Source of the DNA: JAAZLS01 sp964585925
Lineage (GTDB): Bacteria; Bacillota; Dethiobacteria; DTU022
Reading direction: 5' to 3'
Assembly (NCBI GenBank): GCA_964585925.1
Contig: CAZPFS010000005.1
Coordinates: forward strand, 1-64,000
DNA: 64,000 bases
Numbering within the stretch: the first letter of the stretch is position 1; every line of letters begins with the position of its first letter. The position numbers and the translations under genes were made by a program. The notes beneath the pieces are model-generated. The model was not told the DNA's origin and did not search any database. It was given only the letters and a program-made list of their open reading frames with translations. This document shows, piece after piece, positions 24,683-34,059 of this stretch.

Positions 24683-25969
24683 ATGGAAGAATTATTGATT
24701 GCAGGTGGTCAGAAATTACAGGGCCAGGTAAAGATCAGCGGCTCGAAAAATGCAGCAGTAGCCATACTGCCCGCAGTGGTCATGACCAGAGAGACAGTTA
24801 AACTGCACAACCTACCCGACATTATAGATGTCAGGGTGCTGATAGCCATCCTGGAAAATATGGGGGTGTTAATACGCAGGAGAGGCCGCAACTCAATTGA
24901 GTTGACAACCAGGGGTTTAAAAGGTTATTCACCCCCTTATGATATGGTAAAAAAATTAAGGGCTTCCTACTATCTTATGGGCAGCCTGCTGGCGCGTTTT
25001 GGCCGGGCGGAGGTGCCTATCCCGGGCGGTTGTGATTTTGGACCTCGCCCGATTGATCAGCACCTAAAGGGTTTTTCGGCCCTGGGAGCCGAGATAGAGA
25101 TTGAGCACGGGCTGGTAAATCTTCAGGCAAAAAGGCTTCGGGGAGCCCATATTTATTTGGATGTGGTGAGTGTGGGCGCCACCATTAATTTGATGTTGGC
25201 GGCGGCAGCGGCGGAAGGTCAGACCATAATAGAGAATGCTGCCAAAGAACCCGAAATAGTAGATACTGCCAATTTCCTGAACGCCATGGGAGCCTCGATC
25301 AGGGGTGCCGGAACAGATGTAATTAGAATTGAGGGGGTTGATACTTTTTCCAGTGTCAACCATACTATTATCCCTGATCGCATAGAAGCCGGAACTTTCA
25401 TGGTAGCAGCAGTAGCCACCGACGGAGAAATTGTGGTGGAAGATGTTATTCCCAAGCACCTGGAGGCGATAACGGCCAAACTCAGGGAGGTGGGGGCGGA
25501 AATTGATCTGCAGGCGGACCGGGTTCAAATTAAACGAGGTCCAAAATTGCTGCCGGTGGATGTCAAGACCTTTGCTTACCCCGGGTTTCCCACTGATTTA
25601 CAGCCGTTATTGATGACCTTGCTCACTGCTGCTGACGGAACCAGTGTAATTACCGAAAATGTATTTGAAACCAGGTTTCGTCATGTAGATGAATTGAAAC
25701 GCATGGGGGCCCAGATCAAAGTAGAGGGCCGCACGGCGGTAATTGAGGGAGGAACCCCTCTTACCGGAGCCCCGGTGAAGGCCACTGATTTGAGGGCCGG
25801 CGCGGCCTTGCTGGTGGGAGGCTTTATGGCGCGGGGAGAGACCGTCTTGACTGGAGCAGAACAGATCTACCGGGGTTATGAAAACATAGAAGACAAATTG
25901 ACAAAATTGGGAGCCGATCTCAGGCACGTCCGGGGGGATCTGTTCGGCAACACCGGGGAGAGTTGCTGA
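24683..25969 (+). CDS. murA: UDP-N-acetylglucosamine 1-carboxyvinyltransferase, copy 1
   Basis: A 428-residue MurA, which transfers enolpyruvate to UDP-GlcNAc in the first committed step of peptidoglycan synthesis. It has KISGSKNAAVAILPA, the active-site loop PGGCDFGPRPIDQH with catalytic Cys117 (the Cys blocked by fosfomycin), and FPTDLQP. GGAGGAGGGG precedes ATG 24683. Its place after yycI, where Bacillus has yycJ, is unusual. A second murA is at 54442. Confidence 0.95.
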   Translation: MEELLIAGGQKLQGQVKISGSKNAAVAILPAVVMTRETVKLHNLPDIIDVRVLIAILENMGVLIRRRGRNSIELTTRGLKGYSPPYDMVKKLRASYYLMGSLLARFGRAEVPIPGGCDFGPRPIDQHLKGFSALGAEIEIEHGLVNLQAKRLRGAHIYLDVVSVGATINLMLAAAAAEGQTIIENAAKEPEIVDTANFLNAMGASIRGAGTDVIRIEGVDTFSSVNHTIIPDRIEAGTFMVAAVATDGEIVVEDVIPKHLEAITAKLREVGAEIDLQADRVQIKRGPKLLPVDVKTFAYPGFPTDLQPLLMTLLTAADGTSVITENVFETRFRHVDELKRMGAQIKVEGRTAVIEGGTPLTGAPVKATDLRAGAALLVGGFMARGETVLTGAEQIYRGYENIEDKLTKLGADLRHVRGDLFGNTGESC

Positions 25970-26568
25970 TGGAACTATGGTTAGTCCGGCACGGTACAAC
26001 CCAAGCCAACCGGGAGCAGCGTTTTCAGGGACAGTTGAACACCCTTTTGTCACCGGCAGGGAGACAGGAATCCGAGCGGATAGCCCGCCGTCTCAGCCAT
26101 TTTTGTCCCGATTGGTTTTTTAGCAGTGATCTAAAGCGAGCCTGGGACACGGCACTGATCATTTCCCGGGAAATAAAGGTTAAAGTAAACCCATGGGCCC
26201 TGCTGCGGGAATGTTCCTGGGGCATAATTGAAGGAATGACCCGCCGGGATGTGGAGAAAGCCTATCCCGGTCTGAGACTTTCCGGTCTCCCGGCAGCCAT
26301 ACCCGGGGCAGAACGAAAGCGCCGGCTGATGGTGAGAGCCAGATCAGTGATATCCACCCTGGTTTTTATTGCCGGCAGTAACTGCAAAGTGTTGATGGTA
26401 AGCCACGGGCGCTTTATCAACGCCCTGATTTCCACCTGCCTGGATCTGCGGGCAAGGGATTTCTGGCCCTTTTGTCCGGCCCCTGCTTCATTGTCCATTT
26501 TGTGCAATCGGGCAGGTAAAAATAAATTTGATTTGGTAAGATTTAACGATTGCGATCATCTGCGCTAA
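25969..26568 (+). CDS. Histidine phosphatase (phosphoglycerate mutase-like) family protein
   Basis: A 199-residue protein with the RHG motif LVRHGTTQANREQRFQGQ and the later LMVSHGRFINALIS, giving the two catalytic histidines. LRECSWGIIEG supplies the usual Glu region. It belongs to the cobC/phoE-like phosphatase branch; the substrate cannot be told. The ATG overlaps the murA stop (TGATG). A perfect Noc-type palindrome lies inside the gene. Confidence 0.82.
   Translation: MELWLVRHGTTQANREQRFQGQLNTLLSPAGRQESERIARRLSHFCPDWFFSSDLKRAWDTALIISREIKVKVNPWALLRECSWGIIEGMTRRDVEKAYPGLRLSGLPAAIPGAERKRRLMVRARSVISTLVFIAGSNCKVLMVSHGRFINALISTCLDLRARDFWPFCPAPASLSILCNRAGKNKFDLVRFNDCDHLR
26161..26174. promoter_or_regulatory. 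Candidate Noc-binding site (NBS)
   Basis: ATTTCCCGGGAAAT is identical to the Noc-binding consensus known from Bacillus and is a perfect 14-bp palindrome. It lies within a coding region, which is common for NBS. The codons (ATT TCC CGG GAA AT) are ordinary for this genome, so chance is possible. The presence of a QKKR-type Noc at 4720 supports function. Confidence 0.6.
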
Positions 26569-26651
26569 ACGATTTTGCCAACTTTCCACAGTTGAGTTAA
26601 ACTTGTACCTGCAAGAAAAAAATATTTACTGGCCGGGAGGTAGCAACACTG

Positions 26652-27758
26652 ATGAATTTCTACGAAGGGTTTGATCCTCCCCCCCGCCGGGGGAGCTCGC
26701 CTTTGACCTGGCTGGCGGTTGCGCTGGTAGGAGGCATCGTGGGGGCGGGTATATTCTGGGGTTTGAGCAGTCATTATGGGCTGCCGGGCCGGGAATCTGC
26801 AGAGCCACAGCCGCCGGTTTCAACCCATCTGGAAATAACGGGGGGCGATGCGGCGGCGCAGGCGGTGGAAAAAGCCAAGCCGACAGTGGTGGGTGTCAAC
26901 AATTACAGTTATGCCTACCGGGGCGGGCAAAAGGTATTGATGGAACAGGGCTCAGGATCGGGTGTTATTATCAGTGCAGACGGATATATTGTCACCAACC
27001 AGCATGTGATCAATCGGGCGGATGAAATTACGGTGATCTTGTCCAATGCCGAGATCCTTCCCGCGGTGCTGGTGGGGCAGGATGAATTGACCGATCTGGC
27101 TCTGTTAAAAGTGGATCGGGGCAATTTACCGTATCTTGGCCTGGGCGATTCTTCAAAATTAAGGGTGGGGGAAACTGCAATAGCTATTGGAAATCCCTTG
27201 GGATATTTTCAGCAAACCGCAACCGGGGGAATGGTCAGCGCGGTAGAGCGGCAGGTGAACATGTCCGACAGCAGTTACTCCTATACCTACATCCAGACTG
27301 ATGCCGCTATCAACCCCGGCAACAGCGGCGGTCCTTTGATCAACTTGAAGGGGGAAATTATTGGGATCAATTCAGCCAAGATCAGAGAGGTGGGGGTGGA
27401 AGGGATCGGGTTTGCCATTCCCTGCAATACCGTGAAGCGGGTAATTAGCGATTTTCAGGATTTTGGAAGGGTCAAACGTCCACAACTGGGCATATTGGTC
27501 CGGGATTATGCGCGGGAGACCGGTGTGATGTCCGACTTGGGCGTATATGTGAGTGAGGTGTTTGACGGGAGCCCGGCCCGGGCCGGAGGGCTGCAGGAGG
27601 GTGATGTGATTATCGGCGTGGGGGATCGGGATGTAAATTATTCCGCCCAGCTATTTGACGCCCTGCTGAAATATTACCCTGGAGATACGGTTAATCTGAA
27701 TGTGGTTAGAAATGACGTTGCAATCATGGTTTCAGTCGAGCTTTCGGAAATGAAGTGA
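26652..27758 (+). CDS. htrA: HtrA/DegP-type serine protease with PDZ domain
   Basis: A 368-residue membrane-anchored protease: transmembrane helix at about 18-38, trypsin-like domain, C-terminal PDZ. The catalytic triad is visible as His in VTNQHVI, Asp in LTDLALLKV and Ser in NPGNSGGPL. The PDZ region has SPARAGGLQEGDVIIGVGDRDV. It degrades misfolded proteins outside the membrane. In Bacillus an htrA homologue (yyxA/htrC) also follows the walRK operon. Confidence 0.93.
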   Translation: MNFYEGFDPPPRRGSSPLTWLAVALVGGIVGAGIFWGLSSHYGLPGRESAEPQPPVSTHLEITGGDAAAQAVEKAKPTVVGVNNYSYAYRGGQKVLMEQGSGSGVIISADGYIVTNQHVINRADEITVILSNAEILPAVLVGQDELTDLALLKVDRGNLPYLGLGDSSKLRVGETAIAIGNPLGYFQQTATGGMVSAVERQVNMSDSSYSYTYIQTDAAINPGNSGGPLINLKGEIIGINSAKIREVGVEGIGFAIPCNTVKRVISDFQDFGRVKRPQLGILVRDYARETGVMSDLGVYVSEVFDGSPARAGGLQEGDVIIGVGDRDVNYSAQLFDALLKYYPGDTVNLNVVRNDVAIMVSVELSEMK

Positions 27759-27772
27759 TGGGAGGGGGAATT

Positions 27773-28387
27773 GTGATTTTTGGATCCCTCATTGTGGGGA
27801 TACTTAACACCAATTGTTATCTGCTGGGTTGTTCTCAAACCGGACAGGCAGTGGTCGTAGATCCGGGTTTTGAAGGGGAAAAGATCATCAGGGAGATCCG
27901 CCGTCTGGAGCTCCAAGTGAAATATATTGTCAATACCCACGGGCACATTGATCATATTTCTGCCAATTCAAAGCTTAAAGAGGCCACGGGGGGATTGATA
28001 TGTTTGCATGAAAGGGATTTGCCATTATATCTAAATCCGTCATTCGGGATTTCGGTGGCGGCGGAAAAACAGCCGGATCCGGATCGGCTGGTGGCGGAAG
28101 GGGACCGGATTGTATTTGGCCAGGCAGAGCTGGAGGTGTTGGAAACACCGGGGCATACTGAGGGGGGAATTTCCCTGCTGGGCTCCGGATTGGTGTTTAC
28201 CGGGGATACTCTGTTCGCAGGATCTGTTGGTCGCACCGATTTGCCGGGAGGCAACTGGGAACAACTGTTGCAGAGCATTCGCCGCAAATTGATGGTATTA
28301 CCTGAACAGACCAGGGTTTACCCGGGGCATGGCCCCGATTCCACCATCATCCGGGAAAAAAAGGCTAATCCTTTTTTAAAAGAGTGA
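27773..28387 (+). CDS. Metallo-beta-lactamase fold hydrolase (glyoxalase II-like)
   Basis: A 204-residue MBL-fold protein with the metal motif THGHIDH, then TPGHTEGG, FTGDTLFAGSVGRTD and YPGHGPDSTI. These are typical of the short YqgX/YcbL hydroxyacylglutathione hydrolase-like family. It is not the YycJ/WalJ type despite its closeness to the yyc operon. GTG 27773 is favoured by the RBS GGGAGGGGG; an in-frame GTG at 27755 overlaps htrA. Confidence 0.82.
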   Translation: MIFGSLIVGILNTNCYLLGCSQTGQAVVVDPGFEGEKIIREIRRLELQVKYIVNTHGHIDHISANSKLKEATGGLICLHERDLPLYLNPSFGISVAAEKQPDPDRLVAEGDRIVFGQAELEVLETPGHTEGGISLLGSGLVFTGDTLFAGSVGRTDLPGGNWEQLLQSIRRKLMVLPEQTRVYPGHGPDSTIIREKKANPFLKE

Positions 28388-28478
28388 AAAAAGATCCGGC
28401 TGGGGCGAGAATGTATAAACTATCATTCCACGACCGGGCTGGTAAACTGTTGCCGGGCTTGCTGCCGGCAGCCACCGC

Positions 28479-30488
28479 TTACTGCTGGTAATGAGATCGT
28501 CCGGTCAGCCAGGGCCATCTATAATCTGGAAGACAATGAGGGCAGTTTAAAAAATTGCATTCTTCCACGGGGGCGGTACCGGCTACAAAATATTCTTGTT
28601 TGCCGGGCCCGTTGCATTCGGAACTCTGTAGAAGACCGCTGTCGAGGCAAAGGGTTTTCTGGATTACCCCCGGAGGAACCGGGAAATCCCGGGGAGGGAT
28701 TCCCGCCAGGGCTGTTTCCATGAATTCTGCCCACAAGGGAGCCGCCAGCTCCCCACCGGTGGTGCCCAGAGGCAATTCAAAATCGTCGCCGATATAGAGA
28801 CCGGCCAATAGATCCGGGGTATAGCCGATCATGTGCGCATTTATACCGGCTTGAGAAGTGCCTGACTTTCCAGCGGCGGGACGCTGTAAAATATGGCCGG
28901 CGCTGGAGGCGGTTCCTCCTTCCGCCAGCACACCGGTCAGCATGTCGGTAAGTACAAAAGCGACATTTTCATCCAGGACCTTGCTGCGGTGGGGATGATT
29001 TTCCAGCAGCACATTTCCCCGGGAATCTAGTATTTTTCGAATAGCTATCGGCTCCACTCTCATGCCGCCGTTGGTAAAGGGGGCAAAGGCGGCGGTCAGC
29101 TCCAGCAAGGTAACTTCCGCCGTTCCTAGCGGCAAAGAATAATAGCTGTTTACCGGGCTGTGGATACCCAGACGGGAGGCAATCTCTACTGTTTTCTCCG
29201 GTCCGATATCAATGAAGGCCTTTATGGCTGCTATATTGCATGATCTGGCTATGGCCTCCCGGATTGTAAGCTCGCGGTAATGAAAACCGCCCCCATAATC
29301 AGCAGGTTCATAGGACCCACCGGAGGAAGGCTCGGGCAAAGAAATCGGTTCACAGAGATAAGTGGTAGCAGCTGTTTTCCCCTGTTCAAGAGCTGCTGCA
29401 TATACAAAGGGTTTAAAAGCCGAACCGGGTGAACGCAGTGAGAATACCCGGTTTAACTGGGTTTCTGAAAAATCACGGCCTCCCACCAGCGCTTTAATGT
29501 AGCCGTTCTCCGGATCAATGGCTACCAATGCCGCCTGCGGCTGGCGGCAGCCCTGCTGATCAATTCTGAGCTGGGGAATGCCGGCAATAGCCTGTTCGGC
29601 CGCCTGCTGCATGGTTGGGTCCAAGGTGGTGTAAATTTCCAGACCCCTGCTGCAGATATCGTTAACCTTGCCGTCAAAAAGCCGTGCCAGTTCCACATTT
29701 ATAATATAATCCACAAAATAGGCGGATCGTTCCTGCAACTCAGGTTTATGGAAGGTCAATACTTCATCCAGGGCAGCCTGTTTTTCCTGTTCGGTTATAA
29801 ACCCTTCCTGGACCATGGCTTGCAGGACGCTTTTTTGACGGTTTGTCGCCGCTTCGGGGTTGATCAGCGGTGAGTAGTAGGAAGGGCCTTTGGGCAGGCC
29901 GGCCAGAAGGGCGGCTTCCGCCAGGGAAAGATCGGCCGCACTTTTGGCCAAATAACACCTGGCAGCAGCTTCGATTCCGTAGGCCGAATGACCATAATAA
30001 ATAGTGTTGAGGTAGCGCTCCAAAATTTCATCCTTGTGGTAACAGTGCTCCAGTCGAACGGTGTAGGCGGCCTCTTTGATTTTTCTGATCAACGTTCGTT
30101 CATTGGTTAGATATAAATTTTTTGCCAATTGTTGGGTGATGGTGCTCCCCCCTTGAGAAAAGCGCCTCTGCTTTAAATCATTCAGTAAGGCTCTTCCGAA
30201 CCCGGAGAGGTCAAAACCCCTATGCCTGTAAAACCGGCGGTCCTCTATGGCCAGGGTAGCTTGGATTACTTGCGCGGGAATTTCCTCCAGGGGTATTTCC
30301 AGACGATTTTCAATGTACCGCACGGCCAAAAGCTCATCTTGACCGTCATAGATTCGGGTGGTTAGCGGAACCTGTATCTGCTCCATCCCGCCGGAAGTAA
30401 CCAGGGTGTATACAAAAAAACTAAAACTTAAAGACAGCGCGATCAGCCCTGCAACGACCAGCATCAGCAATATTTTGATCAGCTTCAT
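28479..30488 (-). CDS. Class A penicillin-binding protein (PBP1A-type)
   Basis: A 669-residue bifunctional wall polymerase. After a transmembrane anchor comes a GT51 glycosyltransferase domain (AIEDRRFYRHRGFD, GGSTITQQLAKNLYL, KIKEAAYTVRLE, NTIYYGHSAYGIE). The transpeptidase domain has the SxxK serine in RSPGSAFKPF, SCN in IARSCNIAA and KSGT in AAGKSGTSQ. A Cys-containing tail follows. Starting at ATG 30488 gives a good RBS; GTG 30497 is nine bases upstream. It is convergent with the MBL gene. Confidence 0.93.
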   Translation of the reverse strand: MKLIKILLMLVVAGLIALSLSFSFFVYTLVTSGGMEQIQVPLTTRIYDGQDELLAVRYIENRLEIPLEEIPAQVIQATLAIEDRRFYRHRGFDLSGFGRALLNDLKQRRFSQGGSTITQQLAKNLYLTNERTLIRKIKEAAYTVRLEHCYHKDEILERYLNTIYYGHSAYGIEAAARCYLAKSAADLSLAEAALLAGLPKGPSYYSPLINPEAATNRQKSVLQAMVQEGFITEQEKQAALDEVLTFHKPELQERSAYFVDYIINVELARLFDGKVNDICSRGLEIYTTLDPTMQQAAEQAIAGIPQLRIDQQGCRQPQAALVAIDPENGYIKALVGGRDFSETQLNRVFSLRSPGSAFKPFVYAAALEQGKTAATTYLCEPISLPEPSSGGSYEPADYGGGFHYRELTIREAIARSCNIAAIKAFIDIGPEKTVEIASRLGIHSPVNSYYSLPLGTAEVTLLELTAAFAPFTNGGMRVEPIAIRKILDSRGNVLLENHPHRSKVLDENVAFVLTDMLTGVLAEGGTASSAGHILQRPAAGKSGTSQAGINAHMIGYTPDLLAGLYIGDDFELPLGTTGGELAAPLWAEFMETALAGIPPRDFPVPPGVIQKTLCLDSGLLQSSECNGPGKQEYFVAGTAPVEECNFLNCPHCLPDYRWPWLTGRSHYQQ

Positions 30489-30587
30489 AAAGAGCACTCC
30501 CGGCCTGGCAAGATAAAGGCTATAAATAGTTATTATGGCTCATAACTGGGGAAATAATAAGCAGAGGAAATATTTTATTGACCAGAA

Positions 30588-30617
30588 GCAGGGATTATCG
30601 GTTTTGAAGAGAATTTT
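30588..30617 (+). repeat. Intergenic element GCAGGGAT-N14-AGAATTTT, copy 3
   Basis: GCAGGGAT (30588-30595), 14 nt, then AGAATTTT (30610-30617), in the divergent gap between the PBP1A gene and fsa. It resembles the copies at 10724 and 18183. Function unknown. Confidence 0.4.
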
Positions 30618-30742
30618 TTACCAAAGGGGTTAATGAAATTCGTAATTCATCAAGCTTCCGTTTGGTTTGCCTTACCTCATTCCCCGTTTAAGGCAATGTA
30701 CAGTTAGCAAACCACAAACAACCATCGCAAGGAGGTTATTAA

Positions 30743-31399
30743 TTGCAATTATTTTTGGATACAGCCAATGTTGACGAGATCAGGCAGGCTGTACAGTGGG
30801 GAGTGATCGCGGGGGTAACTACCAATCCTTCCCTGGCTTCCAAAGAAAAAGAAAGTTTTATGGATATCCTGCCGAAAATTTGCAAGATGGTCAAGGGTCC
30901 GGTTAGCGCCGAAGTAATATCCGGGGAGTGGCAGGATATGGTGGAGGAGGCCCGGCTGCTGGCGGCGGTAGCCGAAAATGTGGTGGTAAAGATCCCGGTT
31001 ACCTGGAATGGACTGCGGGCGGTAAAGATCCTTGCCGGGGAGGGGATAAAGACCAATGTCACGCTGGTGTTCACCGTTAATCAGGCGTTGTTGGCTGCCC
31101 GGGCCGGGGCGTCTTATGTAAGTCCCTTTTTGGGGCGGTTGGATGATATTGGCGAAAGCGGCATTTCCCTGCTCAGGGATATGGCGGCCCTGTTTGAACG
31201 GCACCGGATTGACACCCGGATTATTGCCGCCAGCATCCGCCATACTGAACATGTCACCCAGGCGGCGTTGGCCGGCGCACCGGTAGCCACGATTCCCTAC
31301 CAGGTCCTCTGCCAAATGGTGATCCACCCCTTGACGGATCGGGGGTTGGAAAAATTCATGGCTGACTGGCAAAAGTCATCGGTAAATGTAAACCGTTAA
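30743..31399 (+). CDS. fsa: Transaldolase / fructose-6-phosphate aldolase family protein
   Basis: A 218-residue short transaldolase of the FSA/TalC type. The N-terminus MQLFLDTANVDEIRQAVQWG and GVTTNPSL are canonical. The Schiff-base lysine is Lys83 in VVKIPVTWNGLRAV. THAT SEGMENT is followed by NVTLVFTVNQALLAARAGASYVSPFLGRLDD split over the barrel. It makes or cleaves sugar phosphates in the non-oxidative pentose phosphate route. TTG 30743 follows AAGGAGG. The gene precedes rho, as tal does in Bacillus. Confidence 0.93.
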   Translation: MQLFLDTANVDEIRQAVQWGVIAGVTTNPSLASKEKESFMDILPKICKMVKGPVSAEVISGEWQDMVEEARLLAAVAENVVVKIPVTWNGLRAVKILAGEGIKTNVTLVFTVNQALLAARAGASYVSPFLGRLDDIGESGISLLRDMAALFERHRIDTRIIAASIRHTEHVTQAALAGAPVATIPYQVLCQMVIHPLTDRGLEKFMADWQKSSVNVNR

Positions 31400-31690
31400 A
31401 TGCTCTCCCAGGCAAAAAATTGGAATAAATCTGTCCTGAACCGAACATAATTATCTATATGGAATCCTGTGCAGTGGTAAGACAATTGCCCCAGTTGGAA
31501 AACACCACAATAGGTTTTTATTAGTTTATATTCACCGGCTGCATAAACTCAATCAGGATACCCCTTGTATACATCCCGGTTTTTTGGAAAATGAGGCCAT
31601 TGACCAAGAAAAAATACGTAAAGTGCATGAATATTGTTTCTCCCGGTACGGCTACATTGCCGCTAAACACAGAAGGTGGTGAAATTGTAA

Positions 31691-32935
31691 TTGGAAGTTG
31701 ATCAAATAAAGGAGATGAATTTGAGCCAGTTGCAGCAACTGGCCAGGGAGCAGGGAATCAAGGCTTATTATACCATGCGCAAACCGGCGCTGGTGGATAC
31801 GTTGACCAAAATGTTTGCTGCCGACAAGGAACAAGCCACTGCCTCCGGTATTCTGGAGATCATGAATGAGGGGTTTGGTTTTCTGAGGAGACAGCACTAT
31901 TATTACTCTGATGATGATATTTACATCTCTGCCTCCCAGATCCGCCGGTTTAATCTTCGAAATGGTGATCTGGTAAGTGGTGTTATCCGCCCCCCCAAGG
32001 ATAATGAGCGCTACAATGCCCTGTTGCAGGTAGAGGAAATTAACGGGAAAGATCCGGAATCATTTGCCAACAGAAGCAATTTTACTTCTTTAATACCGGT
32101 TCACCCCCGTCAGCAGCTGCAGATGGAAACCGCGCCTCACATCCTGTCTACGAGAGTTATCGATCTGTTGATGCCGATTGGCAAAGGCCAGCGGGGACTG
32201 ATTGTGTCCCCTCCCAAGGCCGGCAAGACAGTGCTGCTCAAGCAGATTGCCAACAGTATATCCACCAACCACCCGGAAGTAAAACTGATTATTTTACTGA
32301 TTGACGAACGCCCGGAAGAGGTTACAGATATGGAGCGCAGCGTCAATGCGGATGTGGTCAGTTCTACATTTGATCAAAGACCGGAAAACCATATCCATAT
32401 CGCCGAACTGGTTCTGGATCGGGCACAGCGGCTGGTGGAAATGGGTGGAGATGTAGCAATTTTACTGGACAGCATTACCCGCCTGGCCCGGGCCTACAAC
32501 CTGGTTATACCGCCCAGCGGGCGCACCCTGTCCGGAGGGATTGATCCGGCGGCATTTTATAAACCGAAACGTTTCTTTGGAGCAGCCCGAAATATTGACC
32601 AAGGAGGAAGCCTGACAATTATGGCCACAGCTTTGGTTGATACCGGCAGCCGGATGGATGACGTGATCTATGAAGAATTCAAAGGCACCGGGAACATGGA
32701 GCTGCATTTGGATCGGCGGATAGCCGACCGCCGTGTTTTTCCGGCCATCGACATTTTACGTTCGGGCACCCGCCGGGAAGAGCTGCTGTTGGATGAACAT
32801 AAGTTGGAGCTGATGTGGGCTTTACGCAGGGCCATGGGGAATACTTCCAGCGCGGAATTTTTGGAAATTATCCTCAACAAATTACGCCAAACAGAAAGCA
32901 ATGAGGAGTTTTTAGGCAGTATGCATAATCTTTAA
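31691..32935 (+). CDS. rho: Transcription termination factor Rho
   Basis: A 414-residue hexameric RNA helicase. It has an N-terminal helical domain (LSQLQQLAREQGI), a cold-shock RNA-binding fold (EIMNEGFGFLRR, DIYISASQIRRFNL) and a RecA-type motor with Walker A SPPKAGKTVLLK and DSITRLARAYN. The R-loop PKRFFGAARN is intact. No Asp/Arg-rich insertion is present. The start is TTG 31691 after AAGGTGG. The gap from fsa contains no convincing gene. Confidence 0.96.
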   Translation: MEVDQIKEMNLSQLQQLAREQGIKAYYTMRKPALVDTLTKMFAADKEQATASGILEIMNEGFGFLRRQHYYYSDDDIYISASQIRRFNLRNGDLVSGVIRPPKDNERYNALLQVEEINGKDPESFANRSNFTSLIPVHPRQQLQMETAPHILSTRVIDLLMPIGKGQRGLIVSPPKAGKTVLLKQIANSISTNHPEVKLIILLIDERPEEVTDMERSVNADVVSSTFDQRPENHIHIAELVLDRAQRLVEMGGDVAILLDSITRLARAYNLVIPPSGRTLSGGIDPAAFYKPKRFFGAARNIDQGGSLTIMATALVDTGSRMDDVIYEEFKGTGNMELHLDRRIADRRVFPAIDILRSGTRREELLLDEHKLELMWALRRAMGNTSSAEFLEIILNKLRQTESNEEFLGSMHNL

Positions 32936-33018
32936 GCAACCGCATGGAACGGCTACAGGTATATTTTACAACCTGAACTCGCAGAATAATCTTAAATTGT
33001 GCGAAGGAGAAGATAGCC

Positions 33019-33867
33019 GTGTCCAAAAAGCTCAAGGCAGCGGTAGTAGTATTGGCGTTATTGTTGGCAGCCACCGGTTTTTCTTGGCCGGCAATGGCCG
33101 GGGGACGGGAACAGTATCTATCTCCCCTGTATATCGCTCAGCTTCAACAATTCGCGGAACAGGCTGCTTTCAAAGAGATGGATCTGCTGGATTATACGGT
33201 GCAAAAAGGGGACAACCTTACGGCCATTGCCGGGCGTTTTGGAACCGAAGCGGAAGCCCTGGCCGGTTTAAACGATATTGCCAACCCGCATCTTATTTAT
33301 GCCGGCCAGACTATTAAGATATTGATCGGCGAGGGAGCTGTTCACCGGGTAGAATCCGGAGAAACCCTGGACAGCATAGCCCGGCTGTACGGAGTAGACC
33401 CGGGATCCATTATTCCTGTAAATCATGGGGGTAGCGGAACCTTGCTTCAGCGGGGCGAAAGGGTGATTATTCCCGGTGCCGGCAATATAGCGGATATAGT
33501 GAGCCTGGGGTGGCCTGTTAGCGGTGGACGCATCAGTTCGGGTTTTGGCCGGCGGGGAGATGGCTTCCACTATGGGATTGATCTGGCCGTGCCGCTGGGT
33601 CATCCGGTTTACGCCGCCGGTGGGGGAATAGTATCTTTTTCGGGATACCAGGGAAGTTACGGTTTAATGGTAGAGGTGGATCACGGCGGCGGCTGGCAAA
33701 CCCGTTATGCACATGCCGGTAAAATTTTTGTTTCTACCGGACAGAAAGTTGCCGCAGGTCAGTTGTTGGGAGAGGTCGGCTTGACCGGTAACACGACCGG
33801 ATCTCACCTTCACTTCGAGGTGGTTCACTATGGATTGAGGATAGATCCGCTGCGGATTCTTCCATAA
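33019..33867 (+). CDS. LysM-LysM-M23 peptidase (secreted)
   Basis: A 282-residue protein with a signal peptide (KAAVVVLALLLAATGFSWPAMA). Two LysM repeats follow, YTVQKGDNLTAIAGRFG and HRVESGETLDSIARLYG, then a LytM domain. The zinc ligands HYGIDLA and HLHFEV are intact, so it should be an active peptidoglycan endopeptidase. GTG 33019 follows AAGGAG. It stands alone between rho and rpmE. Confidence 0.9.
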   Translation: MSKKLKAAVVVLALLLAATGFSWPAMAGGREQYLSPLYIAQLQQFAEQAAFKEMDLLDYTVQKGDNLTAIAGRFGTEAEALAGLNDIANPHLIYAGQTIKILIGEGAVHRVESGETLDSIARLYGVDPGSIIPVNHGGSGTLLQRGERVIIPGAGNIADIVSLGWPVSGGRISSGFGRRGDGFHYGIDLAVPLGHPVYAAGGGIVSFSGYQGSYGLMVEVDHGGGWQTRYAHAGKIFVSTGQKVAAGQLLGEVGLTGNTTGSHLHFEVVHYGLRIDPLRILP

Positions 33868-34059
33868 TTTTAGATGGACCAACATAGGGGGAACTATCTT
33901 TGTTCAGGGCAGGGCGGGCCAACAACCAACGAAAACCAGTTCTTTTGGGGTCAGCGGAAGAATTAATCATGACTCGCCTGAATTTTACAACTACAACAGT
34001 AATTTCTATAAATATCGGAAGCCGGAGATCGGCTTAAAACCCTGTTTTGAGGGATACCC
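33868..34059. other. Intergenic region, no recognisable gene
   Basis: First part of the 424-bp gap between the LysM/M23 gene and rpmE. A short hairpin, AAGCCG (34019-34024) against CGGCTT (34030-34035), is visible without a T tract. Open frames here are under 25 codons and not convincing. Confidence 0.5.

Noticed and set aside
28464..28475. Palindrome GCTGCCGGCAGC between the MBL and PBP1A genes
   Set aside because: Short, no T tract on either side; not enough to call a terminator.
30749..31372. 207-codon frame antisense to fsa
   Set aside because: Shadow of the transaldolase gene; no recognisable domain.
31440..31682. 80-codon open frame between fsa and rho, ending in KHRRW
   Set aside because: No ATG, GTG or TTG start with an RBS near its beginning, no family likeness, and it ends in the rho RBS. 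Kept only as a note.
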